From contig NZ_JAMFLZ010000006.1 in NCBI RefSeq assembly GCF_023502325.1, positions 142,460 to 206,459 on the forward strand: a DNA stretch of 64,000 bases, written 5' to 3'. The translations under genes were made by a program, and so were the position numbers. A model generated the notes under the pieces. That model saw only the letters and a list, made by a program, of their open reading frames with translations. It did no database searches and had not been told where the DNA came from. Below, one piece after another: positions 54,392-63,700 of the stretch (the stretch's first letter is position 1; each line of letters begins with the position of its first letter). This DNA is from Wocania_A spongiicola. Lineage in GTDB: Bacteria; Bacteroidota; Bacteroidia; Flavobacteriales; Flavobacteriaceae.

Positions 54392-56170
54392 TTAGTTAAT
54401 TGTTAATAATTTTTCTGTCAAAACATTCAATGTGTTTTTAGCATCTTTAAGCATCCTTTCTAAATCATCTGGCTTTGTCGTTATATTAAATTTAGCAACT
54501 ACACCATTCAAATAGTCAAGCTCATCCAACATATTATTGGCTTTTAATTCTTTGCGAAGAATTGTTATTTTTTCAGCATCTTGAATACCTTCTCTCAATT
54601 TCTCAAAACGAATAGAACTACGGTTTTCAGGGTACACTATGTAAGTATCTCCTGCAGGCCATGCTCTAAATCGAGAATCTTGCAAAGGGTTTTCTACCCA
54701 ACTATTATACGCCCAACGTAAAAATCCATCAAAATCGGCTGCTATGGTATACCAACCAATAAACACCCCTTCTGCTGGTGGTGAGAAAGTAAAAGTATTT
54801 GGAAATCCATCTGAACAACAAACATAGTGAGTACTCACATGTCCTTTCTCTCTTCTTTCTATTAAATCTTCTTCATCTACTGGGTGTCCAAATGCTACTG
54901 ACATATCTTTTAGTTCGTTAGGGTATAACTTATAACTCTTATGATTATCAGCAAAGGATACGCCAAATTCTGGGGCGTATTGATTAAGCAACTTTAGCAT
55001 CGCTTTCATTTCATCTGGACCGCGTTCGTCCATAGCTATTCTAGTAATTTTACTCCAGCCTTTTTCAACTAAATGTTTTTTAAAGGCTTTTAAAAAGGGA
55101 ACCCACAATTCTTCATATGCTTTTGTTCCTGGAGGTGCTTTTATTTTTATTTCTTTATTTTCTGCTTCATCAAAATAATAAAACTCATTGCCCCAAGGCA
55201 CCATAGAGTAACAACTAATCTGTTTTTTTATTCCCAAACTCATCATAAACTCTACCCAGTTATCAAAAACAGTAAAATCATATTGCCAAGTATCATCAAT
55301 ATTTTTTTTCCAATCGACCATGGCTTCAAATTGATCGAAGGTCTGCCCTCCCCATGGGCGTTTATTTAACGATACTGTTATTACTTTTTGCCCTGCATTT
55401 GCTAAGCGTTTCATTAACGGTTTTAATAAGTCCCAATGCTTTTGAGACCAAGGTTCAACATTATGAAAACGTGAAACAGCATAAGGGTTTTGCCATAAGT
55501 CTAAATGAAACTTCCAATCAGTTCCGTTAGGTAAAACTTTATTAATAACTTTTAAATTGAACTCGAATATTTTACTTTCTTGTCCTTCTATGTTAACAGT
55601 TATCATACTTTTATATGATGTCGCTTTTGCATTTGCAGGTACATCAATAGTAATCCAAACTGGCCGAGTTTCTTTGGCCTTTATTTTATACGAATTTATA
55701 GGGTCAAAACCATCTGCTGCTAACGAAGATGCAAAATTTTCTGGTTTTCTATAACCACAACCGCCAGCAAATTCATCAGTAATAATATACTTTACAAAAT
55801 TAATTTCTGCGTTGTTGCTTGAAATTTTATCTCCTTTTTCAGAAATAAAGTCTGTAATTTTTATCTCTACATTATTTACAGAATCGTTACTCCAAAGTAC
55901 TAATTGAGTGGAAACACGTTCCCCTTTCCAAGCGGTTTCTAAACATGTGTTTGCCTGTTCTATTTTTGGTATTTCGCTTTTCACAAAACGTACACCTGTA
56001 GGTACTATTGAAACTTGTAACCCTTTACTAACTAAAGACCAATTCTCTTCTTTGTTTGGCGATGGATCTTTTGGTTCTTCAAAAGTTTGAGCAACAACAA
56101 TTGCTCTTTTTTGCTGGCAACTTACAATTAAATTAAAACATAAAATAAATGATAATATGTACTTGAACAT
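54392..56170 (-). CDS. GH123-like (DUF4091) lipoprotein, probable beta-N-acetylgalactosaminidase
   Basis: A 592-residue lipoprotein (LIVSC, Cys18). An N-terminal beta-sandwich (about 50-210, WKGERVSTQLVLWSN) precedes a DUF4091/GH123 barrel (about 215-540) with FHLDLWQNPYAVSRF and the probable catalytic pair Asp381-Glu382 in RIAMDERGPDEM. PLQDSRFRAWPAGDTYIVYP and RFEKLREGIQDAEK are typical of the family's C-terminal part. GH123 enzymes remove beta-linked GalNAc by substrate assistance, using an Asp-Glu pair. With three GH20s in the locus, a GalNAc-specific enzyme would suit LacdiNAc or other beta-GalNAc antennae of invertebrate glycans. Some DUF4091 proteins have no tested activity. Confidence 0.78.
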   Translation of the reverse strand: MFKYILSFILCFNLIVSCQQKRAIVVAQTFEEPKDPSPNKEENWSLVSKGLQVSIVPTGVRFVKSEIPKIEQANTCLETAWKGERVSTQLVLWSNDSVNNVEIKITDFISEKGDKISSNNAEINFVKYIITDEFAGGCGYRKPENFASSLAADGFDPINSYKIKAKETRPVWITIDVPANAKATSYKSMITVNIEGQESKIFEFNLKVINKVLPNGTDWKFHLDLWQNPYAVSRFHNVEPWSQKHWDLLKPLMKRLANAGQKVITVSLNKRPWGGQTFDQFEAMVDWKKNIDDTWQYDFTVFDNWVEFMMSLGIKKQISCYSMVPWGNEFYYFDEAENKEIKIKAPPGTKAYEELWVPFLKAFKKHLVEKGWSKITRIAMDERGPDEMKAMLKLLNQYAPEFGVSFADNHKSYKLYPNELKDMSVAFGHPVDEEDLIERREKGHVSTHYVCCSDGFPNTFTFSPPAEGVFIGWYTIAADFDGFLRWAYNSWVENPLQDSRFRAWPAGDTYIVYPENRSSIRFEKLREGIQDAEKITILRKELKANNMLDELDYLNGVVAKFNITTKPDDLERMLKDAKNTLNVLTEKLLTIN

Positions 56171-56185
56171 AGGAAAAAATCTTAT

Positions 56186-57748
56186 TTAAATATTACTAAT
56201 TACCTCTTGATTATCAGGCCAAGGAACTTGTTTATTTGTGTTTGTCTGTATTGGCATTTGAGCACTTACACTTCTTAAATAATTTGATAATTCTATTGCC
56301 AGTACTTTAAGTTTTTCTTTTTCTTTAAACGCCAAATTTGTTGTTTCACCAATATCGTTAGCTATGTTAAATAATTCGAAATGATTATCTAAATGATAGT
56401 AAATCAATTTCCAATCGCCTTTTCTTATTGTACTTGAGGCTCCAATTCCTGGACCAGTTGGCCCCCAATTATTTGGATAATGCCAAAACAAAGCCCTACT
56501 ATTATTATTTTTATCCTTGCCTTTTAATGTTGAAGCAAAACTCTGTCCATCAACTTTTTGAACAGTTTTATAATTTTCAATTCCTGCAAGTTCAATAATA
56601 GTTGGAAAAAAATCTTCAATGATAACAAAATCATTAGTTACCGAGTTTGCCTTAGTTTTTCCTGGCCACTTTACAAGCATTGGCTCTCTAATACCTCCTT
56701 CGTGAGCAGATCCTTTTCCGCTTGATAAAGGTTTATTGTGAGTATGCCTTTCGCCTCCACGAGCTAAAGCACTTAAACCTCCATTATCAGACATAAATAA
56801 AATAATAGTATTATCAGCAATATTTTTTTTATCGAGATAATCCATTAAATCACCTAGACTTTTATCCATTCCTTCAACCATTGAAGCATATTTGGCTTCA
56901 ATAGAATTAAGCCCTTTATCTATATATTTTTGTTCGTATCTTGAATCTCCTTGAATAGGTGTATGCACTGCATAATGAGCCATATACAAATAAAACGGCT
57001 TTTCACTCTCAATTGCTTTATCCATTGCTAAAATAGATTCTTGAGTTAAAGCTTCTGATAAAAAAATATCTTTATGGTGATATTTTTCTAACCCAGGAAC
57101 ATCCCATATACTACTTTTATTAGCATCTTTTTTAAAGCCTTTTACTCCATAATAACTTCCTGGTGCACCAGCTGCATGCCCAGCAATGTTAATATCGAAT
57201 CCTAAATTTATTGGGTTTTCTCCAGGGGTATCTAAAGCGCCGAAATGTGCTTTGCCTGTATGAATAGTTAAATAACCATTCTCTTTAAGAATTTGAGGTA
57301 ATGTAGTAACATGTGTTGATCGCTCAATAGTATCTGTAGGTTGAATACCATTCAAATTCCACTCTGGCATTAATAATCCCTTTGGCGGTTTAACTTCAGA
57401 AATTCCTCTTCTTAAAGTCCAATTTGTTACCCGATGTCTTGCTGCATTCATTCCAGACATCAAACTTACTCTTGTTGGCGAACACACAGCAGTAGCATAT
57501 GCTTGTGTAAACTTCATTCCTTGCTCTGCAAGGCGTTCCATATTTGGTGTATGATAAAGATTATTCAATGCTGTTTTTTCTTTCCAAAAAGGCACAGATG
57601 TATCTTGCCAACCCATATCATCAACCATAAACAAAATGATATTAGGTCTTTCTTTAATAGCTTTTTCTTCTTTTTTATCAGATTTACAGGAAATGAAAGC
57701 AATAAAAAAGAAAAGAAGTATTGCAATTCTATTTGATATTTTAATCAT
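56186..57748 (-). CDS. S1 formylglycine sulfatase lipoprotein
   Basis: A 520-residue lipoprotein (AFISC, Cys21). The type I sulfatase core has metal-binding RPNIILFMVDDMGWQD (about 34-49), the maturation box C89-S-P-T-R, whose Cys becomes formylglycine, HTGKAHFG and MSDNGG. It hydrolyses a sulfate ester, probably on a sugar; S1 subfamily cannot be set by eye. It is encoded between GH20 and the GH123-like gene, so sulfated GlcNAc, GalNAc or fucose is the plausible substrate. No sulfatase-maturing enzyme is in the window, so maturation must be encoded elsewhere. Confidence 0.93.
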   Translation of the reverse strand: MIKISNRIAILLFFFIAFISCKSDKKEEKAIKERPNIILFMVDDMGWQDTSVPFWKEKTALNNLYHTPNMERLAEQGMKFTQAYATAVCSPTRVSLMSGMNAARHRVTNWTLRRGISEVKPPKGLLMPEWNLNGIQPTDTIERSTHVTTLPQILKENGYLTIHTGKAHFGALDTPGENPINLGFDINIAGHAAGAPGSYYGVKGFKKDANKSSIWDVPGLEKYHHKDIFLSEALTQESILAMDKAIESEKPFYLYMAHYAVHTPIQGDSRYEQKYIDKGLNSIEAKYASMVEGMDKSLGDLMDYLDKKNIADNTIILFMSDNGGLSALARGGERHTHNKPLSSGKGSAHEGGIREPMLVKWPGKTKANSVTNDFVIIEDFFPTIIELAGIENYKTVQKVDGQSFASTLKGKDKNNNSRALFWHYPNNWGPTGPGIGASSTIRKGDWKLIYYHLDNHFELFNIANDIGETTNLAFKEKEKLKVLAIELSNYLRSVSAQMPIQTNTNKQVPWPDNQEVISNI

Positions 57749-57767
57749 AAGCTTTCAAGTTTTCTTT

Positions 57768-59393
57768 TTATTCAACATCTTTATAATAGTTGATTCCTAA
57801 ACTATCCCAATGCTTCTGTATTTTTTTAAGGGCCTGTTTAAAGCTTTCATAATCTTTATTTTCTAATGCCGTCCATCCAACTTCTGCAAATGCCGCAATT
57901 CTAGGAAATGTTTGCCTCTCAACATCCTTATTTGTAGGCGTCCATTCGCTCCACATTTGGCAACCTAAACCATAAACATTGTCGTGATATTTCTTATCTA
58001 GGCCTTTTGGAATAGGGTTAAAATCATAAGCTTTTTCTAAACTAATACTCTTATACCCATAATCTAGATATGTATTACTATGTAATGAATTTACAATACC
58101 GTAACCTTTTTCAGCTGCTTGGGTTGCTAAATCTAAATTTCCTTTCCAAAAATGAACAACTACATTTTTAGCCAACTCTTTTTCTGCTTCTTGATCATGT
58201 TTTTTTTCTTCAAAACCTTTATGAATGTTAATTCCCATAATTTCATTCCATCCCATCATACGCCTGCCATTAGCTTCTATAAATTTTGAGATATCATTTG
58301 TAAAAGCAATTTGTAAATCGGCAGGTGTTTTAATACCATGTTCTTTCATGTATTCTTGAACATGTTTTGCATCTTCCCACGATTTATAACCCACTTCATC
58401 ACCGCCGATATGAATAACTTTAGATGGAAATAACTCAAATAATTCGGTTAAAACATCTTTAATGAATTGAACAACTTCTGGCTTAGTTACATCGTAATTA
58501 TCATAATGCCTACCAAATTTAACCGGGACATTAATATCTTTCCCTGCAGTTCCCAACCAAGTATAAGCAGCTATTGCAGCACTAGAATGTCCAGGCATTT
58601 CAAATTCTGGAACTATAGTAATATTCCTTTCTTCTGCATAAGCAACAATATTTTTTATTTGTTCTTGGGTATAGAAACCTCCATGTGGCTTACCTGATGT
58701 TTTACCGCTTTTCCATGTTTCAATTTCACTATCAGTTCTAAATGCTCCAACTTTAGTTAATAATGGGTATTTTTTTATTTCTATTCGCCACCCAGCATCA
58801 TCTGTTAAATGCCAATGAAACACATTCATTTTTAACAATGCCATTTGGTCTAGCATTTGTTTTACAAACTTTTCGCCATGAAAATAGCGCGACTCATCCA
58901 ACATATAAGCTCTCCATTTAAAACGAGGTTTGTCTTTAATATTTGCTGTAGGTATTAAGTATTTAGTTTCACTTTTTTCTTCTGAAATTTCTTTTGACAG
59001 TAGTTGTTTTATTGTTTGTATACCATAGAAGAAACCTTCATACCCATTAGCACTAACAGTTATTTGTTTTGGATCAATATTTAAATCATACGCTTCATCA
59101 TTAAGAGTTGTATCTAATTTAAATACAATATCTGCAGTTTTTTTATCAGTTTTTTGAAGATTTATTTTTATTGAATCTTTAATTGATGTAATAAAATAAT
59201 CACTTCCTTTTTTTGCTGCTTTAGTATCACCATATACGGTCATGCCATCCTCTAATAAAAATGAAAATTCACCTAAAACAACTGAAGATGGTTGAGGAAG
59301 TATTGCTATTTCTGATTCTGAGAATGTCTTATTTTTTTCATTACAACTATTTAATAAAATAAAGACAAAAGTTAAACGATAGATTGCTCGCAT
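57768..59393 (-). CDS. GH20 beta-N-acetylhexosaminidase, short form
   Basis: A 541-residue lipoprotein (ILLNSC, Cys17). GH20b domain about 25-150; barrel about 155-520 with FKWRAYMLDESRYFHG, FHWHLTDDAGWRIEI and catalytic Asp332-Glu333 (HIGGDE). Unlike the two other GH20s it has no chitobiase-type or discoidin-like tail, and its DESRYFHG strand differs from the DVSRHFF of its sisters. It likely removes terminal beta-GlcNAc or GalNAc. It is the first gene of the transcript that includes the sulfatase and GH123-like genes, preceded by a candidate promoter and a palindrome. Confidence 0.94.
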   Translation of the reverse strand: MRAIYRLTFVFILLNSCNEKNKTFSESEIAILPQPSSVVLGEFSFLLEDGMTVYGDTKAAKKGSDYFITSIKDSIKINLQKTDKKTADIVFKLDTTLNDEAYDLNIDPKQITVSANGYEGFFYGIQTIKQLLSKEISEEKSETKYLIPTANIKDKPRFKWRAYMLDESRYFHGEKFVKQMLDQMALLKMNVFHWHLTDDAGWRIEIKKYPLLTKVGAFRTDSEIETWKSGKTSGKPHGGFYTQEQIKNIVAYAEERNITIVPEFEMPGHSSAAIAAYTWLGTAGKDINVPVKFGRHYDNYDVTKPEVVQFIKDVLTELFELFPSKVIHIGGDEVGYKSWEDAKHVQEYMKEHGIKTPADLQIAFTNDISKFIEANGRRMMGWNEIMGINIHKGFEEKKHDQEAEKELAKNVVVHFWKGNLDLATQAAEKGYGIVNSLHSNTYLDYGYKSISLEKAYDFNPIPKGLDKKYHDNVYGLGCQMWSEWTPTNKDVERQTFPRIAAFAEVGWTALENKDYESFKQALKKIQKHWDSLGINYYKDVE

Positions 59394-59424
59394 ATTTTAA
59401 GATTAAAATTGAATAATTTATTAG

Positions 59425-59438
59425 TGTGCTCGAACACA
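59425..59438. promoter_or_regulatory. Candidate operator palindrome
   Basis: TGTGCTCGAACACA is a 14-bp palindrome with a single mismatched pair, lying 32 bp before the GH20 start and downstream of the candidate promoter. Its GC content stands out in AT-rich DNA. It could be a repressor site; no regulator gene is in the window. Confidence 0.35.
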
Positions 59439-59499
59439 AATCTAATGTTATTTTTTAAATTTTTATAATATTATCTTGTATATAAATAAAATTAATTGT

Positions 59500-59534
59500 C
59501 AAATATAGCGGATGTATACATTGCTAACCACAAA
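59500..59534 (-). promoter_or_regulatory. Candidate promoter of the GH20-sulfatase operon
   Basis: On the minus strand TATATTTG (59507-59500) is a full match to the Bacteroidota -7 word TAnnTTTG. TTTG (59534-59531) lies 23 bp upstream as a -33 element, at the upper end of the usual spacing. The predicted start near 59493 leaves a leader of about 100 nt before the GH20 ATG at 59393. Confidence 0.5.
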
Positions 59535-59644
59535 TTTATTAGCCTTTTGTGATACTTTTTTATGATAATAATAATTTCGAGATGAGTTACTATTACATAT
59601 AATGCTATAAAAAAAATAAACTATTAAACTCTACAATAATAAGC

Positions 59645-60565
59645 TTATTCGTTTTTTAATAATTGAAAACTAGTTAAGACAAAACCATGATCAGAAGGAT
59701 AAGTTATTTCTTTATCATTTATTTTAATAGGCTTATTAAAGAAGGCATTATAGGTTTCAGATTTTATAGCCTTTAACTTAGAACCTTTATAAAAAATATA
59801 ATCAATTCTATGAGAATCAACTTTACCTTCAGCATCCCATGTAATTCCTGGGTGTGTTATAGGGTTAGGATTCATAGCTCTATAAGAATCAATAAATCCA
59901 ATTTCTTCTAAAACCTTTGTAGCTCTCCAAGGTACAACCAAATTATTATGTAATGCTTTGGTTTTTTCATTCCAATCTAAGTGCGAAGGCGTATTCATAT
60001 CTCCTGCAAAAATCATTGGTATTAATTCAGACTCTTTAGCATACTGTTTAATATAAGGCAATACTTTTTGAATCATTTCATTACGCTTTCCATTTTTTTC
60101 CCACTCTAGCAACTCTTTAACAGTTTTCCCCATTTTCTCGGGCTCATTGTCCCATGGTAAATAATGAAACCAATTAGAAAAAAATCTGATTTTTTGATTA
60201 TCTATGATAATATCCCTTCCTCCCAAATAAAAAGGATATTCTGTATCAATACGTTCTCCAAAAGGAAATTTTGAAAAAATTGATAAGTTAGTCCCTTTAT
60301 CATCCAAAGGAGTTCCTTCTGGAGCTATTAAATGAAAGTTATACCCTAAAGCTTCTGCAATTTCTTTCCCAGATCCATATGTTTCTATCATCAAAATAAC
60401 ATCTGGATTTATCTCTCGTATAATCTCAATAGCCTTTTCTCTTCCATTAGGAATATCATTTGCACCATGTAATATATTCCACGCCATTACCTTGAAGGTA
60501 AAAGGGCTAGTTTCTTTACAATTTGTAATAAAAATAGCTAATAACAATAAGAAAAGTAATCGCAT
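59645..60565 (-). CDS. EEP-family lipoprotein
   Basis: A 306-residue lipoprotein (FITNC, Cys16). EEP blocks are recognisable: MAWNILHGAND, DVILMIETYG (Glu kept, but not the common QE), SNWFHYLPWD, FAGDMNTPSHLDWNEK and PSDHGFV. The block normally reading HxDH is altered to FHYLPWD, as in other secreted sugar-locus EEP proteins. It stands alone, with 251 bp after it and a divergent gene upstream, so it is probably a single-gene transcript. The substrate is unknown; phosphodiester cleavage on a glycan or on lipid headgroups is the family-based expectation. Confidence 0.82.
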   Translation of the reverse strand: MRLLFLLLLAIFITNCKETSPFTFKVMAWNILHGANDIPNGREKAIEIIREINPDVILMIETYGSGKEIAEALGYNFHLIAPEGTPLDDKGTNLSIFSKFPFGERIDTEYPFYLGGRDIIIDNQKIRFFSNWFHYLPWDNEPEKMGKTVKELLEWEKNGKRNEMIQKVLPYIKQYAKESELIPMIFAGDMNTPSHLDWNEKTKALHNNLVVPWRATKVLEEIGFIDSYRAMNPNPITHPGITWDAEGKVDSHRIDYIFYKGSKLKAIKSETYNAFFNKPIKINDKEITYPSDHGFVLTSFQLLKNE

Positions 60566-60784
60566 AATAATAAAATTTAATTTTATAAGAATCTAAAAGT
60601 AAAGATTTTTAATTTATCAATATTTAAACAAAAAAGTTATTGAGCAACCTAATTCACTAGGGTTGATGTTAAATTGTTAATTTTACATAATTGCATTTCA
60701 TCGATTTTTTTTGCGTTTCATGGAGTTTTTTTAATTATTATTATATATTAGCCGCATAAAAATTCATTAAAAATCCCAAGTCTG
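60566..60784. promoter_or_regulatory. Divergent intergenic region
   Basis: 219 bp between the minus-strand EEP gene and the plus-strand carboxypeptidase; both promoters must lie here. On the minus strand TACTTTTA (60601-60594) is one base from the -7 consensus, with TTG words 16 and 27 bp upstream, neither at the ideal distance. No good plus-strand TAnnTTTG word was found. No ORF is present. Confidence 0.35.
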
Positions 60785-63700
60785 ATGAAAAAAATTACTC
60801 TCCTAAGTTTGATACTTTTTTTAATAGTACAACTTAGTTACTCTCAAAAAACAAATAGACAAAAAGCAGAAGATTATCTGAATCAAAAAGGCGAAGTTTG
60901 TTTTAGATTTAAAGCAAATAGCCCTTCGCAATTTAAAGAACTATCAACTTTTCTTAGTTTAGGCCATAGAGAAGTAGATATAAACACATTAGAGGTTGAA
61001 GCTTACGCTAACAGAGAAACTTTTAACAAATTTTTACAGTATGGTTTATCATATCAAGTAAATCTTAGCGATAATGAATTACAATTTAACCCTCATGAAG
61101 CAGGAAAATCTGCTCTAAGCAAAGGAGGAACTACATCTAAAGCATTAGCTTGGGATACTACTTGGGATGCTTATCCTACGTATAGCGAATACGTTGCAAA
61201 AATGAATTATTATGCAACCACTTTTTCATCTATTTGCTCCATACAATCTATAGGCACAACTCAAAACGGTAGAGAATTACTAGTTCTTAAAATTTCAGAT
61301 AATGTGGGGACTAAAGAAGCTGAACCAGAATTTTTCTATACATCTTCAATGCACGGAGATGAACTAGCAGGTTATCCTTTAATGTTAAGATTAATAGATT
61401 ATCTTTTAAATAATTACGGTTCGGATACAGAAGTTGATAATATTGTAAATAATACTGAAATATATATCAATCCACTAGCAAATCCAGATGGAACTTATGG
61501 TTCTGCAGGTAGCAATACAATAGGAAGCCCAACAAGAGCAAATGCAAGTGGACAAGATTTAAACAGGAATTATCCTGACAATGAAAATATTGGGAGAATA
61601 AATAGTGGAGCTGGAAATACTAGCCGATTACATGTTAATAGCACTGGTGGTGTTTATGAAGAAGAAACTAAAGCTTTCATGAATTTTGAAGCCACAAAAA
61701 ACTTTGTGCTTTCTGCTAATTTTCATGGTGGAGTTGAGCTAATGAATTATCCTTATGATAATACCTATACTGAACATGCTGATCATGATTATTATGAGCA
61801 CATAAGTGTGGAATATGCTAACCAAGCTCAAAACGACAGTGATGCTCTTGGTGACTTTACTTATATGACCGTTGATTACGATTCAGGAACTTATCCTAGT
61901 CCTGGTGTAACTCATGGAGCAACTTGGTATGTTGTATATGGAGGCCGTCAAGATTATATGAACTACTATAGACACGGTAATGAAATAACAGTAGAGCTTT
62001 CTGATACAAAATACTTACCAGGATCATCATTACCTAACTATTGGACATACAACAAACAAGCTTTTCTAAACTACATGAAACAGGTTAATAATGGAATTCA
62101 CGGTATTGTAACCAATACGCAAGGAGAACCTGTTGTAGCGAAAGTATTTATATCTGGTCATGACAACAAAAACTCATGGGTAACTTCAAATGAAGAACAT
62201 GGAGATTACTATAGATTAATTAAATCTGGTACTTATAATGTAACTTTTGAAGCTGCTGGATATGTAAGTCAAACTGTAAGCATAAGTGTAACAGATAACG
62301 CTAAAACCACTAGAAATATAACTATGGTTTCTAGCACTCCTGAACCCACAGTATCAGACGTTAGTACTTGTATCTCAGAACCTGTTACAATTAATGCTTC
62401 TGGAAGTGGAACAATTAATTGGTATGAAAATATTAATGACATTACACCTACTCATACTGGTGCCAGCTATACAACACCTGCATTAGCTAGTACTACATCT
62501 TATTTTGTAGAAGATGATATTGTATCTTATAATGTAGGAAGTACAAATAACAACACCAATGGGACTTTTTCTAATGGTACTAGATATTTAATTTTTGACA
62601 CCTCAGAAATTACTCACTTAAAACAAGTTACAGTTAATGCAAATCAAGCCGGAGAGTTTGAAATTCAAATACAAGATAGCTCAGGAAATATGATAGATTC
62701 TAGAGTTATTTTAATTTCTAGTGCTGGAGTACAAACTGTTGATTTAGATTTTATAATTCCAATAGGCAATGATTTAAGACTAACAGCAGTAGAGCTATCT
62801 AGTGGTTTTTCTCTTTGGAGGAATACAAGTGGACTAACTTATCCATATACTAATGGTAGTGTTTCAATAAAAAATAGTAGTGACGGAACTGGTTCATATT
62901 CTTACTTTCATAACTGGTTAATCCAAGGGATGAAAAGTTCTAGAAAAGAAGTGGTAGTAACTGTTATTCCTAGCGCTTCTGTTCCAACCAATATTGTTGC
63001 TTCTAATATAGGAATAACAAGTTCAACAATTAGTTGGGATCCTACAGGATCTAGCTATGATTACCGATACCGCGTGGTAGGTTCCCCTACTTGGACAACA
63101 GTTAACACATCAAATGTTAGCGAAGACTTAACTAGTTTAACTCTTAATACACAATATGAAGTTCAAGTTAGAAGTAACTGTGGTGGTAGTTCATCTAGTT
63201 ACAGTAGTTCAACTAATTTTACAACTCTTGATTGTACAGCACCAGCTAACATAGTAGCATCTAATATAACTGCAACAAGCGCAACAATTAATTGGGACTC
63301 TACAAGTAGTTCTAGTTATGATTATAGGTATCGCGTAGTTGGTTCTCCTACTTGGACAACAGTTAATACAACTAATACTAGCGAAAACCTAACTAGTTTA
63401 ACTTTAAATACGCAATATGAAGTTCAAGTAAGAAGTAACTGTGGTGGTAGTTCCTCAAGTTACAGCAGTTCAACCAATTTTACAACTCTAAATACAGTAA
63501 CATTACATGAAGGTTACTTTGAAACAGGTTTAGACAATTGGACATTAGGAGGTAGTGATGCTTTTCATTATTCTGAATCTGCTAACGCAACAAGTTTTTC
63601 TTACGAAAATGATTATTCACTTAGAATACGTGATAATTCTGGTACGGCATCTTCAATAACATCAGAAACTTTCGATTTAACAACTTATAGTAATACCGAA

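Noticed and set aside
576..58697. Plus-strand open frames of 60-195 codons opposite the main genes
   Set aside because: They lie wholly inside strong minus-strand genes, have no domain or signal features and show no codon pattern of their own; the longest (26948-27535) is opposite the start of GH92 and the end of GH29.
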